Below are positions 44,767-58,200 of a stretch of DNA of 64,000 bases, piece after piece (position 1 is the first letter of the stretch; the number at the start of each line of letters is the position of its first letter). Below the pieces are notes generated by a model, which ran no database searches, was not told the origin of the DNA, and saw nothing but the letters and a program-made list of their open reading frames with translations. This stretch comes from Pisolithus tinctorius (taxonomy: Eukaryota; Basidiomycota; Agaricomycetes; Boletales; Pisolithaceae). The translations under genes and the position numbers were made by a program. The stretch covers positions 1,240,001 to 1,304,000 of the forward strand of contig JANFAH010000016.1 in assembly GCA_024663395.1 (NCBI GenBank). Reading direction: 5' to 3'.

Positions 44767-47256
44767 TCAATATCTTGTCTCTGAATTTTTTGCCCTTTCA
44801 TTATTGGACACTTCTGATTCCGAAGTATTTGATACGCCCATCTCGGTAGCTAGAACGCAAACAAGTGCGATCGGCGGTATGCGGAAGCCGAGGCAATAGA
44901 AGACGTACCAGAGATCTGTCTGATGGGTCCAGAAAACCAGTTTCGAGCGCTGATCAACCAAAATCCCACGCTGTACAGGGCGACGATGCCAACGCAGACG
45001 ATAGAATAATTTAGGGTTTGAGAATCGACGGGCTGACGGGTTAAATTAGGGCGCAGGAGAATTCCGCAACATGCGGAAAACCCACGTCGATTGTCGGGTA
45101 GTGGCAAGGAAAGCACTTACATTTGCCTGAGGAAGGATGAAGGCGATGGCGATGAACGCTATCCACACAACAGCGCCAATAGCAACTGGCATTGAGAATG
45201 CACCAAGATGGAAAGGTCCACGAACGAATCGCTCCCGGTAAATTACACGCAACGCAATCGGAATGCCTGCAAATGTTGAACGGAAGGAATACAGGGACTT
45301 GCACGTCCGCCAAACTTCATCAAGGCAAAGAGTGTCACGTACCATAAGAAATATAGAGACCGATGGTTGCGATACTAGTCGCGGCCGAGAAGGCGACCGA
45401 ACTTCCGAGACTCGGAAGTGCGAGACAGAAACTAAGGGTACATGCCAGCCACACTACACGGAAGCTCGTGACGATCTATTTGAAGATGGACCAACGACGC
45501 ATACATACCAGTGCGAACAGGATTTCCGCGCTTAGCGTCGACTCTGCGGAAGAACTTGTGTCCAGGTATACCACCATCACGAGCGAAAGCAAACATCATC
45601 CGGGAATTTGACGTGACGGAAAACGTTCTTCGCAGAAAGCGACCATCAGTGCTTTACTCCTTGGCAGCCACGAAATATCTTACCCGCAGAAGTACATGGC
45701 TCCAATGACGATGACCATCAATACAATCGCACCCTTTTCCCCCACCGTATCCAAGAAAATCTGCGCCACGGGTTCACCAGTGGATGAGCTGAGGGTGGTC
45801 TCCAGATCTTGTATCGAAAAGAGGAGTCCGAGAATAAGGAACCACCCTAGAACCGCAGAAACGCCAAGGGCCATGATGATACCGACGGACCCAGCCATAG
45901 CAGCATTATGAGTCTCCTCTGTCATCTATGCTAGTGGTTAGAACTGCATTTGACCACGCGAAGAAACACGAATTAAGCATACATGAGCACTCGCATCATA
46001 TCCTTAATACATCTTCGTTAGTTACGAACTCACGCTGAGCAGATTGTTGATTTATTCACCCGTCAAGGTGTACTGAGCCATCAATAACCCAATTATGCAC
46101 ACATACGCATGGCTCGCGCGGGTTCCCCATCCTTCGTTCCCATTTACCCCGGTTCCATCAATGAAAGTACGGAAGACGAAGTTGGCTGATTGGTGCTTCG
46201 GAGCACGGGCGAGGATAGCTATCACTAGGGAAGTAGTTCCAAGGGAGTGCCACCAAACAGAGACATTGTTCAAATACTTGAGTAGATGCACGCCGAAAGT
46301 GTTTATCAGCCCTATAAATATCGTTCATGAAAACCGAAGTGATACATACGAAGGGACTTACCCTGACTGACTAACACGGCAGCGTATATGCCAATTGTCG
46401 TCTTGGGAGTTGGGACAAAGCTTGTCCCGAACTCGGCCACGGTAGACAGGAAGTTTGCGCAAGCGAAGCTGTTCAAAAACACAACTCTCAAGCTAAACTG
46501 CAGCATTCAAAAAAATTGAACCCTCGTGACCTGATTCCCGTGGTAACCGCCACTTGGCCAAGCAGGTTAAACCAACCCGTAATCCATGATGCCAGCGGCG
46601 CACTTTCAGGGTTCGCTAACATGGCTGCCCAGTAATATGGTCCACCGCTCGTTGGGTGTGCACTACATATTTCTTGAAAAGAGTCACTTCGGGATAAATC
46701 AGTCTAGGCCATGAACACCCTCCATACCTGCCATCGCAAGTCCGACGAGCATAGTCGTACAAGCTGGGGGGAAAAAATCAGGGAACGAATATATACATAG
46801 GCAATTGCTTTCTGGTAAAACTGACAGACAATGAGCCAACCCCAAACCATTACCGCAGGACCTCCAGTGTTCTGTAGTTTATTAGTTTATTTGTGTGCCT
46901 AGAGCATCGCCGAGCGAATATTGCACCTACCAGCCCATACGAGAAAAGGGAGGGTATACCCGTAATAATACTGATTATGGAAAACGATACGCCAAAGTTC
47001 TGACAGGGCGACAATGATCACATCTCCGTCGAAACCCCCCCTCGTTCGGAACAATCAGTTGGCACTGTTCATGCTTACCTGCAAAAGGGAGAGCTCGCGT
47101 CTGCTCATGAATGTCATTGGAGCGCTATAAAAACGTCTGTCTCGTGACTCACCTTAGTTCTTGCTTATAGCCCATGCGCGCAAGCTCGGCCTCATCCTCG
47201 TCATCCTTGGAGACGGGAACGACGGCCTTCTCGTTATTCGTAGATCTCCCAGACAT
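44767..47256 (-). CDS. Amino-acid permease (GABA/choline permease type, APC family)
   Basis: Starts at MSGRSTNNEKAVVPVSKDDE (47256) and ends with TGA at 44767-44769. Exons read without a break through the APC pattern: SIISIITGIPSLFSYG, AEICSAHPTSGGPYYWAAM, SWITGWFNLLGQVAVT, DASAHMTEETHNAAMAGSVG, SRMMFAFARDGGIPG, GNPVRTVWL and GPIRQIS. About twelve helices are expected in the plasma or vacuolar membrane. The consensus TEET and RDGG loops place it with fungal UGA4/HNM1-type permeases for GABA, polyamines or choline; which one is not decidable. A 20-base microexon (encoding YDASAH) is needed to join YTLTG to MTEETH. Intact, in contrast to its upstream neighbours. Confidence 0.88.
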
Positions 47257-47963
47257 ATAGGTGGTCGTTTGACGGACTAAGGTAGTAGCTACGAGCTGAG
47301 AGAGCACAAATTAGACGCTCATCCAACCTTGAACTGAATGTGTTCCCAAAGCAGTGAGGTATACCGTTGGACGGGTCTATCTCCATCAGTCAGGGTCTGG
47401 ATTTGTCAGAGCTGCGTGCCTCGTATAATCTTTCTTCCTTATCTCTACGCTCCGGTGGCGACGGCCAAAGTTGGTCGTGTGAAGCACTCCCAGCTTATCG
47501 CTGCATTCTTGACAATGCAATAGCTACCCGCGGTTACGAGGCGGTGTGTGTGGGAGGCCGTTGGCTGTCAAGTTACATACTTTACATACAGTAGATCACC
47601 TGCGCGCGATATCAGGCCTTCAGGAGGCAGTTTATGTAACCGTTCTCGACCCGCACAGGCCTACTTGAGCGAAAGTCACTGAAAACGATAATCACTAACG
47701 ACACCGTCAGCGTAGTATGGTCGGAAGAGGATTGTCATGTATTTTGAGTCCCAGATGTTAGAGTCAGTACAGTAGTAGTACACGATAGTACATAGAAGAA
47801 ATGCAAACAAGCTAACTCTGTGAAGTTTCATTCGATCACGCAAGTACTTTTTGGGTATACGTAGTGAGTAGTGAGCAAGCACATGTACAAGAAGAAGAAC
47901 AATGATAGGAGCACAACCAAGCTGTACACACAAATATCTGAAATTTTGGCAATGGCCTCCTCT
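47257..47963. other. Promoter region of the permease / 3' flank of the F-box gene
   Basis: No supportable gene. Short frames on the plus strand lack any domain. Confidence 0.4.
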
Positions 47964-50424
47964 CACATCGTGAAGACATGAATATCCTTCATATCTCCAT
48001 TTAAAAACGCAGGATACTATCAGCAGCAGTCCGAGAATCAATTATCAGCCACACCAGCCGCATTGGTGAAATCGTATGTTCACTGACCTCAAGACCCACG
48101 ATTCTCTCCTCGTCCACCATAATCCCAGGAATACTCCACCTCTTGCTCATGCTGCAACTCGCGATATGGGAGTGCGGTCTCGAATGGGGCAGAGAAGAAC
48201 AATGGGTACTCCTCGACGGATGGCTCGGTGACAAGGCTAGCGCGCTTAGAACCGGTATTGCGTTGCCGGAAGTCGTTGTTGGTGCATAGCAAATTCGTTG
48301 CCTGCTGAAAGATATTATCTGCAGCGGATCCGGCGCAAAGACAACCGGTACCATCGTCATCCTCCCCGGTATTGTCCAATTCTTCCTCTTCAGAATGTCC
48401 AACCGTTGGCATTCGGTAAAGCTCTCCATTGGTGGCAATGGCGATGCTGTTCCATAGGGTTCCCTACTAGGTTTAGGTGTAGGCGGAGCGCCAACTGAGA
48501 TCGCATCGGCTTTCGATGTGTCCGTCGTATCGCCATCGTCCACACGGTAATACTGGTTCTGCCGCACGGTATCGTGCACATTAAAATCAAGAACGTACAT
48601 CATTGCCCTTCCATTTCGGGGGGCTGGCAGGACGACTCTGTGGCCGTGCACGTACCTGCTCCAACTGCGATCAGGGGCGTTCCGCCAAATGCCAGATGTA
48701 ACAGCAAATGTAACGTTACCTTAGCCACTCGAATTGGTTCCAATGATGCACCATGAACCGCGTATTGTCCCTCCCCCATGCCTCCCACGGAACCACCAAA
48801 GGCCCAGTCAATCCTTTCCCCACCGTGCACCAGTACCATGACCTGCTTTGGTGTTTCTTTATGTACTTCTCCAGCGTGCTGTTCTTCAAAAATACACAGT
48901 AACCGCATCTGTCTCCTCACGGCGTCGGGGTTCGGATTAACATACTGCACCGAAAAGACGTGTGTCCTCTCTTCGTTGGCGGCGACGAATGGTCTGCCAG
49001 AAGGAGGCCGAGCCAGGAAGGGCCCAGTATGCGTGGAAAGATTGACAACCCGGATATGCGGGAGGGTAGGGGGAGGTGCAAAGAGGCAACATGGGTTACA
49101 TTGGATTTGGGCTGGGTAATGAATCTATACGTGGTGCTAGGCTCGAATGAAGGGGCGGAGGATGAAGCTATCGGATTGATCTGACTTCAGTAGGGTCGCC
49201 GTCAAACTGTGAAGATGTCGATAGTGCCGTATGTCTGGACGGTGGTGAACGAAGAATGCGCGGTTCGAGATAAATGAGAAGTCCCATGTGTTAGGTGGGA
49301 ATGTGGAAAGTAGATTGATTCTGGAAATGTAGATTAAGCCTCGTGTACTCCCCCCCAAAAAAAAAGCTGGACAGTCGGGGTGTTGCTCAAGGAAGAAAAA
49401 CAGTACCACGACGACTTTCCCAGTTTTCCAGTTCCACAACGTAATGTGTGGTCGCTCGGGTTCGATGAAGTACAGCATACCAACGATATCGTCGACGATC
49501 TGCATGAATGCGTTCGTGACGGGGAGGAGAACGGGCATGCGCAGCGTAGCTGAACGGGCGTCTGGGTGGACCTCGTTCGTAGAGAAGCGTTCCGGACGTG
49601 CAATTCCACCGCACCGGGAGCGACCAACGCTGGCCTGTGTGTGCGAGAGATAAAATGTCAGCCTAATCATATTCCCCCTGGCACTAGTCAAAAAAAAAAA
49701 AAAAAAAAAACCGTCGGGAGAACCCTCCCCTTCTCTCCTCCACGGTCCCCCGACTTCCCACGACCTCGAGACCAACAAGAGAACGCGAAACAACAAAGGA
49801 CTCACAAAGCATCGATATCGTTACCCCTAAAATATATAATCAAATCCTGCGACGGATCCACTGCAAAATCTCTCGTCGGCAACCCCACATCGTCCCTAAC
49901 CAACATCTGACCCTCAGTATCCAACGCAGACGGCAACCACGCCGCAGGTCAAATGTCTCGAGCTATACCTATGCCTTGCCGAATGATGAATCTTGCAGAA
50001 CACACCGCCGACGAGCTCGTAGGCGTGGCAATGGGCCCGGCATCGGTACGGTGATCTTGGACGTCCATTGGAGGGTTGCCCAGGATCGGCGGAGCGCGCG
50101 GAGACGGGTGAGACGTTCTCCAATGGAGAGGGAGCTTGGGGGACCGTCGATCATCCCGTCTACGGTTAGTTCGATTCGGTATTGGAGTTCTACGGATCCT
50201 TCGATGATATCGTTGAATCTGTGACATACCTAATAGCACCCGTACCGTTATCCGTCAGAATGAAATATTACGATAGAGAAGAAGAGAAGAAAAAGACAAA
50301 GGAAAGACATACGCACCGCGCAACATCTGAGTATCGTACGGACTATCTGTCTGCAAGAACACAGCAGGTCCATAATTCTGGGGGTAAATCGACAACTCGT
50401 TTCCACAGGCCCAAGCTTTGTCAT
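47964..50424 (-). CDS. F-box protein, possible frameshift near the C-terminus
   Basis: Exon 1 (50424..50317) starts MTKLGPVETSCR and carries a divergent F-box (PRIMDLLCSC..ILRCCA). This continues in exon 2 from 50229 with VCHRFNDIIEGSVELQYRIEL. Later parts match a large Agaricomycete F-box family: CHAYELVGGVF, LRSWATLQW, HGHRVVLPAPRNGRAMMYVL, IAIATNGELYRMP, ALPYREL, IMVDEERIVGL and a final exon ending DIHVFTM (TGA 47964-47966). F-box proteins link targets to the SCF ubiquitin ligase; the target is unknown. Between ALPYREL and IMVDEERI (about 48125-48140) the frame changes with no room for an intron. An intron holds a run of 21 A (49690-49710). Exon borders in the middle are uncertain. Confidence 0.6.
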
Positions 50425-51052
50425 TAACAAGGAGAGCCTTCCCATGCTTGCTCAACATCAATGAAGAGTGGATCAGTGGAGTCGACAAACTGTGCTAGCA
50501 CGGGTGCCAACATGATGACTGGATGGGCCACTGGCACTGGTGGAGGGATGAGGGAGCGGGAGTGTGTGCGTGTGCGGACGACAACGGACAGCTGGCGTCA
50601 ATTCGGCTTCGTTCTTCTTATCCGTTTTATCGTCAATTACACATAACAAATTAGATGTCTGCCCTAGCTACTGGAAGAAGGCCGTCTCCACCGGCAATTA
50701 GAACCTTATTTGCCAAGGAAAAACACATGCACGCAACAATATTAATACAAGTAGCAACGGTAATGATCAACTGCGAGGAAATCCGGTGGGTCTACAAGGT
50801 TTCTTATCGTTCGTTTTGTTGTATGAACTTGCACAGCGGGGAAAGGCAGTGGTCAATATACCCAATTATGCGGACTTAGGTGCAACGTGGCTTGACGAAC
50901 CGTAGACAAGGTGACATTCCAAACAGCCCGAGAGGAGGCTGAGACACGACCTCAAAGATCTGATTCATCATATCTACTATGTATGTCTAGATATAACACC
51001 TATAATGTACTGGTATAATCATCATATATGCCAAACCCTCCTCTTCACGAGG
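50425..51052. other. Intergenic region between F-box and remodeler genes
   Basis: This is the upstream region of the F-box gene and the 3' flank of the remodeler. Short frames only. Confidence 0.4.
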
Positions 51053-54000
51053 TCACTCTGAAACGTCCTCACCCATTAGTTTAGATACCCACTCATTCGC
51101 CTGATTCACGGGCGCCTCATACACCGCAAATGCCGCCCTCTTACCAACCACTGGCGGGGCCGAGGCCTCTGGTACTGCGGTGGCCCCACTACCCACCTCA
51201 CCATCGTCCTCTCCTTCCTGAAACTGGCTTGCCGCTAGTGGTGTCGTGTGCATGTGCAACGACAACGCCGCCGCCCGCAGACCATCCCTTTCCGCGGTCC
51301 ACAAACACAGCTTCGCTCCGGTCGAGTAACATATCCAAATCTTCGTCGCTCAACACCCCGCGCTTCCCCTCCCTCGTCGCAGGGACAACCTCGATATTCT
51401 CAGCTCTCGAGCTTCAAAAGCGCAGTCGCCATCTCCCCAAGTACCTCTGCCTTCGTTCGTCCAGTCTGTCCAGGCATCTTGAACTTCCCTTTTGTTCCCG
51501 AATTCAAGTCAGTGCCGGGGGGTCCCGCCCCCTAACCCATAACACATGTCACGAAAAAAAACCCCCACCTTTAGCAATCACCAACGCCTCCAACTGCCGC
51601 TTCTCACTTGCACGGTGCATGATCCGCTGTTCGATGGTGTGTGCGGTCACAAGTCGGAATATCAACACGGGTTTGGTCTGTCCGATCCGGTGTGCTCGAT
51701 CTTGCGCTTGGATATCCATTTGCGGGTTCTAACCGGGATGGGAGATCAAGATGGTGGTGATGCGGAGCGAAAGAAGGAAATAAAACAAAAGGTCAATCAG
51801 TATCCTAGTATACTCTTTTACACCAGCTGCACGTGGAGCCGGCGCAAAGATTAAGGGACCTACCCAGTCCTGGTCGTAAAAGATGACGGTATCTGCGGCG
51901 GTCAAATTGATACCTAACCCCCCTGCACGTGTGCTAAGTAGGAACAGACGAGGCGCATCAGGGCGATCGCCGCCCTGCTGGAATGTGTTCATCTGTTCCC
52001 TTCGATCCAATGGGTGAGTCTTGCCATCAATTCGACAGGTATTCCACTCTTTCAATTCCTGTTGCCCAAGTCTTTTCGAGAGAGAGAGAGAGTCTCATAT
52101 CAGTGGGTGAAATCTCATGATGCGAGGCACAACCTACCTCGATGATATCCAACATAGTCGTGAACTGACTGAATAGCAGCACTTTATGTACCCCTCGCAA
52201 ACAATTCGTCGAGCAGCCGTTCAAGGACCATCATTTTCCCGCTAGTGTCAACGAGCTCCTCTGCGGTTGCTGTTCCAGAGAGTGCTTCAGCCTCTGTGAG
52301 GCCGGCATCAAACAGTAGTGGGATGCGAGCACGCCTTTCGGAGTTGCATGACGCTGTTTTGGCAGTCGAAGGTTGTTGATGCCCTTTACTATCGTATCGT
52401 TCAATATCAGGCCAGATTCACCAGAAAAAAGGGCACGTACTACTCTCACGCAATCGATGCTGCCGACCCAGCTCTGCCAAGTCATTCTCGGCATTCTTTG
52501 GCTGCTCTACGGCTCCTTCATCGAGGTTCTCAAAATAGTCGTCGTCGTCGCTCCCATCAACATCATATGCCACTACCCCCGACTTCGTCTTATCCCTCAA
52601 CTTGCGAGGTGCATTCATATCGATCTCGATCTTCTTCTTATCTGCATTCTCACCGCCACGCGACAAAAGCAGATGTCTCAATGATCCCTCCACGATGGCA
52701 TCATAAAGGTGCCGTTGTTCCACACTCAGCGGACAATATATCACATATTCCTTTTTAGGAGGTAAGCTCTTGCCGAGAACGTCAACCTTGAGACGGCGGA
52801 GGAGGAAGGGTTTGAGAATGCCGTGGATAGTAGAGATGAGCTGTGTTGCTTGAGATGGTGAGAAACGGGACTGGAGTGTCCCGAGATTGAACCTGCAGCA
52901 GTACATCATTAGAAGCGACATTCTGTAGGGCGGTGAAATGTGAATGAAGACACGCACCACTCTTGGAACGAATCGAGGTCGTCGAAGATATCCGGGAGTA
53001 TGAAATTAAGCAGAGACCACAATTCCGAAAGATTGTTCTACCGAGTTAGTCTGGTGAAGCCAGCGCACATGCACTGTCGCGATGAACCTACCTGTAACGG
53101 TGTTCCAGTCAAGATCATCCGTCCGGCACTGGGATACCGTTTGATTTCCTGTATAAGCTTGCAATTTAGATTCTTGAGACGATGTCCTTCGTCCACGACA
53201 ATATATCCCCAGTTATATTTCGAGAGTTGAGGCCGGTCACGAATGATCATTTCAGTACGTCGTCACTACCACGGGGAACGTTTCCCGAGTCTGAACAGGT
53301 AGCGAACGGGTATTTTTGTTCTTGGTATTATTCTTGGTCTTGGTATACCGTGCGCGAGGAGCCTCTTCCTCATCGCTTTCCTGATCATCCTCCTGGTAGT
53401 CGTCGTCGTCGTCATTCGTCTGATTCGGCTTTGCGCTTTCGGGTGGACATGCTGCGTCTAGGTGCCGCACGAGCATTAGATTTCGTTGCTTTCTTCTTGC
53501 CTTTTCGGTTGGACTGTGATAGTTTTTCTTTGACCATGACAGATTCAAAAGCTTGTGCGGTGTCTTCAGACCCATCATCCGGTTCGCGCATGACGGTACG
53601 ACGGAGCTCTGCACGATCTGTAGGAGACCCATGATACATGCAGACCGGGATCTATGCATAAATGAGAAAGATTTTCAGCTCAAGGATAATTACACCGACC
53701 GACGGAGCGAAACGACGGAACTCTTCTATCCAGTTGTGTATCACGCTGAGCGGACATACGATCAGAAACGGTCCTGAAATGACCCAACTCGCGGAGATGA
53801 GCGTTGAACGCGATAGTTTGGAGAGTCTAGAGGAACTTCTGGTCAGGAGGAACCCCAAGAGACTATATTTCTTACTTTTCCAAGACCCATTTCGTCGGCT
53901 GTACGTTTGGTAACAGCGTTATCCCGAGTTGTGAAAATGAGACAGTAAGAGGTCCTACCTAGAATACCGGACACGCCGTTCTTGTCGAGGGACACCATCC

Positions 54001-54651
54001 ACTCTACTCCAGTCGAGTTGATAGTCTTTGAGCGTTGCACCTGTAATGAGCGAGGGCTGCAAGAACTTTGGACGAGGTGCCGAAGGGGTCATTCGCGTCG
54101 GGGTTGGTAGCCTTCTTCCTTTACCTCATCCACGTCTTTGGTATTGTGTTCAGGTTCGAGATCACTGCAGACGAGGGCGTTTTCGAGGCGGCACGCTGTA
54201 AGCGCGCCACGTCCTGCGCGTCGTCGTCGACGCGTTTGTTGACTTCGGTTTCGAAGACATAGCCATTGCCGCGCGAAGAGGCAGATGTGCGTTTCTCCTT
54301 GTCCATCTGTTCGCCTAGCAGTTGAGAGTAGGTGAACTGATTTGTCGAGAATACGTTCGAGGCGAGCCAGACGTCCCTGGAACTCCTGGGTACAAATGCT
54401 TCAGTACGCGTGCGGAGACAAGTAATACGCGTACGTACGTCGTCGTCGTCCAGCAAGGGAGCCTCAGAGAGCTGCAAAAGACGCGTGTTAGAAGTCTGAA
54501 CTGGGTCGAGGAGCCACCACTCACCTTGTCGAGACGAGACAGCCTCGATACCCGGCTCTTCGCTGGGCGGCGGCGAGGACGCAGGGGTGCTCGCCGGGAC
54601 CGACGACATTGCAAACTGCCCAGGGGACGACGGCGCAGGACTTTTCGACAT
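51053..54651 (-). CDS. SNF2-family chromatin remodeler, HELLS/DDM1/Irc5 type, repeatedly frameshifted
   Basis: Starts [13 protein letters not shown] (54651). Domain order: [18 protein letters not shown], Walker A region [22 protein letters not shown], an acidic linker insert, [10 protein letters not shown] (motif II), [66 protein letters not shown] and [11 protein letters not shown] (motif VI), tail to TGA at 51053-51055. Such ATPases slide nucleosomes; HELLS/DDM1 types support DNA methylation and transposon silencing. The frame is broken by at least six single extra bases, e.g. CTC(G)ACTGGAGTA near 54015, TAC(T)GAAATG near 53255, CTGC(C)AAAAC near 52375, CATCCC(A)CTACTG near 52325, GGT(A)CAT near 52190 and AGC(T)GAG near 51405. 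Removing each base restores family sequence. Probably sequence error; otherwise a recent pseudogene. Confidence 0.8.
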
Positions 54652-54768
54652 TGTTGTCGTTGTTTTGGTTCTGAGACGCGCTCATTATTTTTCGTGACGC
54701 GCAATGCTGACTAATCACCGCCTGGACCCTTCGCCGTTGCCAACGCTATTAATTGTGTGCATACCAGC
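54652..54768. promoter_or_regulatory. 117-bp divergent promoter between remodeler and SPC1
   Basis: The two start codons face away from each other across only 117 bases, so both genes must share this stretch for their 5' leaders and promoters. No clear TATA box. Confidence 0.5.
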
Positions 54769-55167
54769 ATGGCACCGCTGCAGGACATCATTCGAGGGCA
54801 AGATAGTGAGTAGGAAGGATCTTGTGAGGGTGGTCATTTAAGGCGTTGTTCTTTAGGATTTTATAGGCCAGAAGAGGGTGGACAGCATCTCTCGGATATG
54901 GTTGGCAGCGAGCACGGTAACATCCCCTCAGACGAGCGTATATTTATGGTTGATGTGTCCGACAGGTGGTATCGTTTGTGGTTGGGTTTGCTCTGCAGTC
55001 CTTGCGAGCGACGATGGGTACTTTTGCGCTGTCTACGCTACTCCTATTCGTGGTATGTAACGATATTTGGGGGGGGTGGGGTGGGGATGGCCACGCTGAG
55101 CGTCTTACAGATGGCAGTACCGCCGTGGCCGGTGTATAATAGGCATCCTGTGGAGTGGAGGAAATAG
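54769..55167 (+). CDS. SPC1: Signal peptidase complex subunit 1 (SPC1/SPCS1)
   Basis: Four small exons: 54769..54805, 54857..54916, 54966..55052 and 55111..55167, giving about 79 aa. The protein reads MAPLQDIIRGQ, then DFIGQKRVDSISRIW, two hydrophobic helices (VVSFVVGFALQSL, GTFALSTLLLFV) and the family-typical end PPWPVYNRHPVEWRK. SPC1 is the small two-helix ER membrane subunit of signal peptidase. Exon 1 is one base too long: GGGCAAGATA where GGGCAGATA would give RGQI-DFIGQ in phase. This is another apparent +1 insertion in a housekeeping gene, 35 bases into the reading frame. Tandem with the kinase gene, 119 bases upstream of its ATG. Confidence 0.85.
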
Positions 55168-55286
55168 TTTCCTGTAGCTGTGCCTGCTGATAGGCGCCGT
55201 GCTAGCTTGCTAAGGAGTAGTGTATTGGAGATAATAACGACTAGCACTGAGTAAAAACTGCCACTTGTCTGTCGTTCTTCCACTGC

Positions 55287-58200
55287 ATGGCGGCGTTCTA
55301 TCCAGCATCGCTTGTCCCGTCGCTTGGCCAGGTGCCGGAAGAGACCAGAGGCGGGTTGGTTGTGGGACATGACGAGCTGTTTGACCTGCAGTTGCCCACC
55401 CAGCCACCACAGCCTCCTCCGCGTCCTCTGCCTGCCCCCACCGTGCTACTACAACACAGACAGAGTCGCCACCACCACCAGAGGCCCGTCTCGATGCCCC
55501 CACAGGCCTACTCGCTCCCGGCTCAGCCCCAGCCAGCCCCGGTGTCTGACCCAAAACACCGCCAGCACAGAGACTCCAGCTCCATCACCAACAAGCCCAC
55601 CCGGGGATCAACAAGGGTCCTCGGCGACTACACCCTCACAAAAACACTCGGCGCTGGAAGCATGGGCAAGGTCAAGCTCGCCATACACAACATCACTGAG
55701 GAGAAGGTGTGTGCCCTGCCCCCCCTCTCTCTTCCTCCTCGCCCTCTCATCGCCCTCCCCAAACAGTTTGCAATAAAAATCCTCCCCCGCGTCCACCCCG
55801 CCGCCTCCATACCCAACGGCTCAAATGCAACCCCAGAGGCCATCGCAAAGCAGGCCTCTAAAGACGCCTCAAAGGAAATCAGAACAATCCGCGAGGCAGC
55901 CCTGTCCATGCTCCTCCACCACCCCTACATATGTGGCATGCGTGAGATGATCATCCATCAGCATCATTACTACATGGTATTCGAGTATGTCAACGGCGGT
56001 CAGATGCTCGACTACATCATCAGCCACGGTCGACTGCGCGAACGTGTCGCACGCAAGTTTGCCCGTCAAATCGGCAGTGCACTCGACTACCTGCATCGCA
56101 ACAACGTCGTCCATCGCGGTAAGCTCCCTATCCCTATCCCTCTCCGTATCCACCCACTCACAGCAAAACCCAGATCTCAAAATCGAGAATATACTCATAT
56201 CCGAAACGGGTAACATCAAGATAATCGACTTTGGCCTCTCCAACCTCTATGATCCAACCGGCCATCTCTCCACCTTCTGTGGCTCCCTCTACTTCGCAGC
56301 ACCGGAACTCCTCAACGCCAAGGTCTACACCGGCCCAGAAGTCGACGTATGGAGCTTCGGCGTCGTCCTCTACGTCCTCGTCTGCGGAAAGGTCCCGTTC
56401 GACGATCAGAGCATGCCTGCTCTCCATGCAAAGATCAAGCGTGGTCTCGTCGAATACCCTGTCTGGCTCAGCGCTGGTACGTCCGCCATGCGGTATGCTG
56501 CTCTCTGTTGACCGATCGTTTCTCAGAGTGCAAGGGTCTCCTCTCACGGATGCTTGTAACAAATCCCGCCGTACGCGCGACCCTCTCGGAAGTCCTCGAA
56601 CATCCATGGATGGTCCGAGGATTCGGCGGTCCCCCGGATTCCCATCTCGTCCACCGCGAGCCTCTCCGTGCCGACGAACTGGATCGCCAAGTAATCAGGG
56701 GCATGAAAGGCTTCGAATTCGGGTCGGAAGAAGACATCGAACACAGGCTCGTCCAAATCCTCGAGTCCGAGCCCTACGTTCGTGCCGTCAGTGCCTATAA
56801 TCGCAAACGCAGGTCGCAACGGCACCTCATCAAATCGTTGGGGCGACTCCTTCTCAAACTCGTCCTTGGCTGTCTCCTATGACGGATCCAACAACAACAT
56901 AAATCCCAAAGGCAGTAGCGACTCCATGATGACTCCTAAGAAGTCAAAACGGTTCTCCGGGTTTGACTTCTACCGAAAGAAATTCTTCTCCCCTGGCTCG
57001 TCGCCTCCAGTCACACCGACCCACTCCCCACCGACCTCACAGTCCCACCTGTCCATCAACGATGGCTTTCGCGAGCCCCCAGATCCAACTCGCGGGTTCG
57101 ATCCTCTTATCTCGATATACTACCTCGCCCGCGAGAAGATGGAGCGCGAGCGCGTGTACGGTCCCGGCCACTTTGCGAGCTCGCAGTTGTCCATCACCAA
57201 CAACGCCCCACCTACCAACGCTCTTTCCCCTGACGAAACTAGCACTGCCCCATCGGCATACAACCCGAAGGCACTTTCTCTTTCATCGCGCAGGGACACG
57301 CAGCAGTTCCCGGCGCCCGTGTCCGCGAAAGCCGACTACAGCATGCCTCTCCCACGTCTGCCTGCTCCGGAGACGTCACACTATTCAGGGATGTCTTATG
57401 ACGCAACCTCTGCTGCGCCTGCCACACCCGCCACCCCTGCATTCCACGGTCAGCCACGACCTCGCGATGCCGGGCTCCCTGTCCCGCCGACCATCGTCTC
57501 ACCGCCAGTGGATGTTACTTCCGCTATACCGCCCACCACAGCACCCCTTCCGCGTGCGCCACCCGCATCGACCCATCGTCGCAGCCACAGCATGAGCCAA
57601 CGCCCGACAATGTTGCGCGGGCTCAGCGGAGTGTTTGGCCCCCGGGAGAGTCGTGTCGACTGAGCGACCTGAAGAGATGCAAGTTCCACATACAGCTGGA
57701 CCCGAGTTCGGCGTGTTCTCCACGGAGAAAGAACGTGTCGCAGGCACAGGCGGGGAAGATGGAGAACCGTCTCAGCAACCAACACACGATGGGCCGTTGT
57801 CTGCTGGTGTAACCCTCGTTAAGCGCTTCGGGACGCTTCTCGGTGGTCGTGGTGGCGAACAGCATGAGAAGAGGAGTATTGGCAAGCGTACGACGATCGT
57901 GGGCGGTGTACCTCTCAGAGCGGGTACTACCAATACCGACAACGATAACGCGCCGGCCGCGAATGGAGCCAACAACCAGTTTGAACGAGGAGACCTTCGA
58001 CGTCAAAGCACTTATGCTCCACCTTCGATCTCAGCCAGTCAGAGCCAGCCGTTGGCAAATGCCCATGTCCACCGACGAGCGGCGACGATTCTCGATCCGC
58101 AGGGCCGTTCTATGCGCCACGAACGGCGAAGCAGTACCGGTGGTGTACTCCTACCCAGCATCGGTGCGTCCATCGGACGACATCGGCGGCCATCGACTGG

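Noticed and set aside
49690..49710. Run of 21 A as a sign of a retroposed gene
   Set aside because: It lies within an intron-like stretch of the F-box gene, which keeps its introns, and there is no target duplication around it.
55210..55554. Minus frames over the start of the kinase gene
   Set aside because: Antisense of the GC-rich Pro/Gln segment; the plus frame leads directly into a kinase domain.
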